From positions 2,418,001 to 2,482,000 of the forward strand of contig CAWBEY010000012.1 of assembly GCA_963788015.1 (NCBI GenBank): a stretch of DNA of 64,000 bases, in the 5' to 3' direction. Shown one piece after another: positions 62,120 to 64,000 of this stretch; within the stretch, counting starts at the first letter, position 1; each line of letters opens with the position of its first letter. The notes below the pieces were generated by a model, which was given only the letters and a program-made list of their open reading frames with translations, did no database searches and was not told the DNA's origin. A program made the position numbers and the translations under genes. Origin of the DNA: JBBRHH01 sp963788015. Its GTDB lineage: Bacteria > Planctomycetota > Phycisphaerae > Tepidisphaerales > Tepidisphaeraceae.

Positions 62120-64000
62120 TTATTTCCCGCCGCTGCCTCCAACGTCGTGTTGCACGCCGCGGGGAGTAAGATCAACCGGCGGAAACGACGCATACGTCCG
62201 CGCCCCTTCCTTCACGTTTACCACCTCCGGCTCCGACGTGTTGATTGTAATTACACATTCACGCAACTTCATGCGTGCAATCGCCTGAACTTCCGGCAGT
62301 GTCACCGTTTTGATCCTATCGGCAAATTTGTCGTGATAGTCGTAGCCTAACCCAAACAACTCATCCATCGCCGCCGTCTGCGCCTGCTGGGCGGCCGTCT
62401 CATGGTCCATCGCATCCGCTGTCGTAATCAGCTTCTTGGACCGATCAAACCAGTCCGGCTGCACATCCTTTTCGCTGCCCTGCAGCCGCGCCACGTTCTC
62501 CAGAATCAAATCCACCACCTCGTTCACAACCTTCGGCTCGCACCCCGCATACACCACAAACGCCCCCGCCAACTTCTCATCCCTCCCGGCAAAGTTGTAA
62601 CTATTGACATCGTAAGTAAGCCCCCGCCCCCGCAGCGTCTCAAATAAATACCCCGTCGGGTACGTAAAGCCACTGGCCATCGTCTTCCCCAGCGTGAGCG
62701 GGTAATTCGCATCATCCGCAATCACACTCTCCGCAACATAGCCGATAAGGATCCCGGTGTGCGGATTGCTCGTCTTGTTCACCGCCACCCGCTTCACCAC
62801 CACCCCCGCCGTCCCCCCCGCCTTCGCCGGCGTAAAACTCTTCACCTTCGCCGCCGCAATCTTCGCCACCGACTTGCCCGACCCAATATATTTCTCCGCC
62901 AACTCCTTCACCTGCGCCACATCAACATCCCCATAAATCGCCAGCACGCGCGGCGACGCCGCCACCGTCTTTTCATACCACTCCTTCGCCTGCACCGCCG
63001 TATACTCCGTCACCTTCGCACTGGTCCCAATCGGCAAAAACTGATACGGCGACTTGCTCGGCCCAAAATACGTCTGCCTGAAAAAACGCTGGCTCTGGTT
63101 AAACCAGTCCGCATCCTGCTGCTCGATGGCCGCCAGCGTCCGCTCCTTCACCTGCTTGAACTCGTTGTCTGGAAACGACGGGTTATCCACCACGTCCGCG
63201 AACACCTCCATCGTCTTCTCAAAATCCGCCTTCAAACACTCCGCCTGCCAACTCCACGAATTGTTCCCGGAGCTTGTCTCCAGCGCCCCGCCCACCGAAT
63301 CAAAAAACTCCGCGATCTGCCCGGCACTGCGCCCCGTTGTCCCGCGCGGCAGCATCTCCATCGCCAGGTTCCCCAGGCCATTGGTCTTCTCATCCTCCGC
63401 CGTCAGCCCCGCCCAACCCATACATGTGCATCACCACCACCGGCGAAGACGCTATCCGCTTCACCAGCAGCACCGTGTTGTTCTTCAACTCCACCCGCGC
63501 CACCTGCGACTGCGCCGGCGCAGTCGCCGGGGCAGTCGTCGGCGCCGCAACCCGCAGCAGATCCGCCGCCTTCGGCAGCGCCGCCGCAGCCGGAGCATCC
63601 GCCGGCAACATCGCCGTCGTCATCATCTGCTCGCGATTGAGATACTTGTTGGCAACGGCCTTGATCTCCTCCGCCGTCACCTTCCCCATCCGCCCCACAT
63701 ACCGATCGCTGAAATGCGGATCGTTGCTCATCAGGTAATCCGTCGCCAGCGATGACGCAATGTCCTCCGACGTCTGCAGCGAAAACGCCCGCGCCGTCGC
63801 CATCTGCGTCTTGGCCCGCTTTAGCCGGCCCTCGTCCACCCCGTTCTTCTTGATCGCATCGATCTGCTCCAGCACCGCGCTGGTCGCATCGGCCACCTTC
63901 GCCGCCGGCAGTTCCATGTCCACGTGAAACGTCCCCTGCACGTATTGCGGCGTGTCATCTCCCGCCCCAATCGCCGTCACCAGCTCCTTCTTGTCCCGGA
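62120..64000 (-). CDS. M16-family metallopeptidase, partial (cut by window edge, one frame break)
   Basis: The C-terminal two domains of an M16 (pitrilysin/insulinase-like) zinc peptidase. The frame from 64000 includes a first-domain end (VTAEEIKAVANKYLNREQMM) and the start of the second half (VELKNNTVLLVKRIASSPVV). After a break near 63410, MGWAGLTAEDEKTNGLGNLA, EMLPRGTTGRSAGQIAEFFD, SVGGALETSSGNNSW and IGYVAESVIADDANYPLTLG follow. The HxxEH catalytic motif should be upstream, outside the window. A processing peptidase or exported peptidase is likely. About 630 of perhaps 900 residues are present. Confidence 0.8.

Noticed and set aside
1..64000. CRISPR arrays, tRNA or rRNA genes, integrase-bounded islands
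   Set aside because: No regularly spaced repeats, cloverleaf or rRNA motifs were seen; apart from the RAYT there is no recombinase or transposase gene.

Overview
Organism and quality. The window is high-GC bacterial DNA, most probably from a planctomycete of the class Phycisphaerae. The clues are three pre-pilin-like proteins of the planctomycete N-terminal methylation / C-terminal H-X9-DG type, a WD40-rich Ser/Thr kinase, FHA and RDD proteins, and a Bat-like DUF58/VWA gene cluster. There are no rRNA, tRNA or CRISPR features. About twenty single-base frame breaks fall inside otherwise well-conserved genes, clustered at 38-47 kb and 58-63 kb, while long genes such as ptsI, the RNase E/G gene, the 4.4-kb kinase gene, kdpA and kdpB are intact. 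I therefore read most breaks as likely assembly or sequencing indels and annotate those genes across the break. Layout, 0-8 kb (+): DUF502 membrane protein, hibernation factor, PtsN-like EIIA, HPr (frame break next to the active His), enzyme I, a large RNase E/G and a SIS-domain protein. No sugar permease is present, so this looks like a regulatory PTS. Layout, 8-15 kb (+): a MetE-like methyltransferase, then a cyclase-kinase-WD40 protein and a truncated metallo-beta-lactamase-fold gene. This block is bounded by two copies of a 173-bp piece of the MetE-like gene. Layout, 15-27 kb (+): a complete Kdp potassium-uptake region. It holds an NtrC-type regulator, a histidine kinase, a receiver-TPR regulator, two tiny membrane peptides (one KdpF), KdpA, two related small membrane proteins, KdpB, KdpC, and a KdpD sensor domain without kinase but with a C-terminal PTS EIIA domain; recO follows. 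Layout, 27-35 kb: an XRE regulator, an extreme Met/Cys-rich protein, an FHA protein and three H-X9-DG pre-pilins. Three copies of a TCCTATAGGA palindrome lie in the intergenic gaps here. Layout, 35-49 kb: ElbB-like and HAD proteins, a PIG-L deacetylase, a lipoprotein, then a long minus-strand operon (pseudokinase, DUF58, BatA-like VWA, second VWA, DUF4175-like) and a YcfL-like lipoprotein. Layout, 49-55 kb (-): a surface-polysaccharide set (formyltransferase, polysaccharide deacetylase, WecB, TPR protein, WecC) and a thioredoxin-like protein. Layout, 55-64 kb: a DinG helicase carrying an in-frame REP-associated tyrosine transposase, then a minus-strand run (propeller/RDD protein, lipoprotein, two Cys-rich proteins, cyclodeaminase, an M16 peptidase cut by the window edge). 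The most striking theme is a physical link between PTS and potassium control: a PtsN/HPr/EI set at one end and a KdpD-EIIA fusion in the kdp operon at the other.
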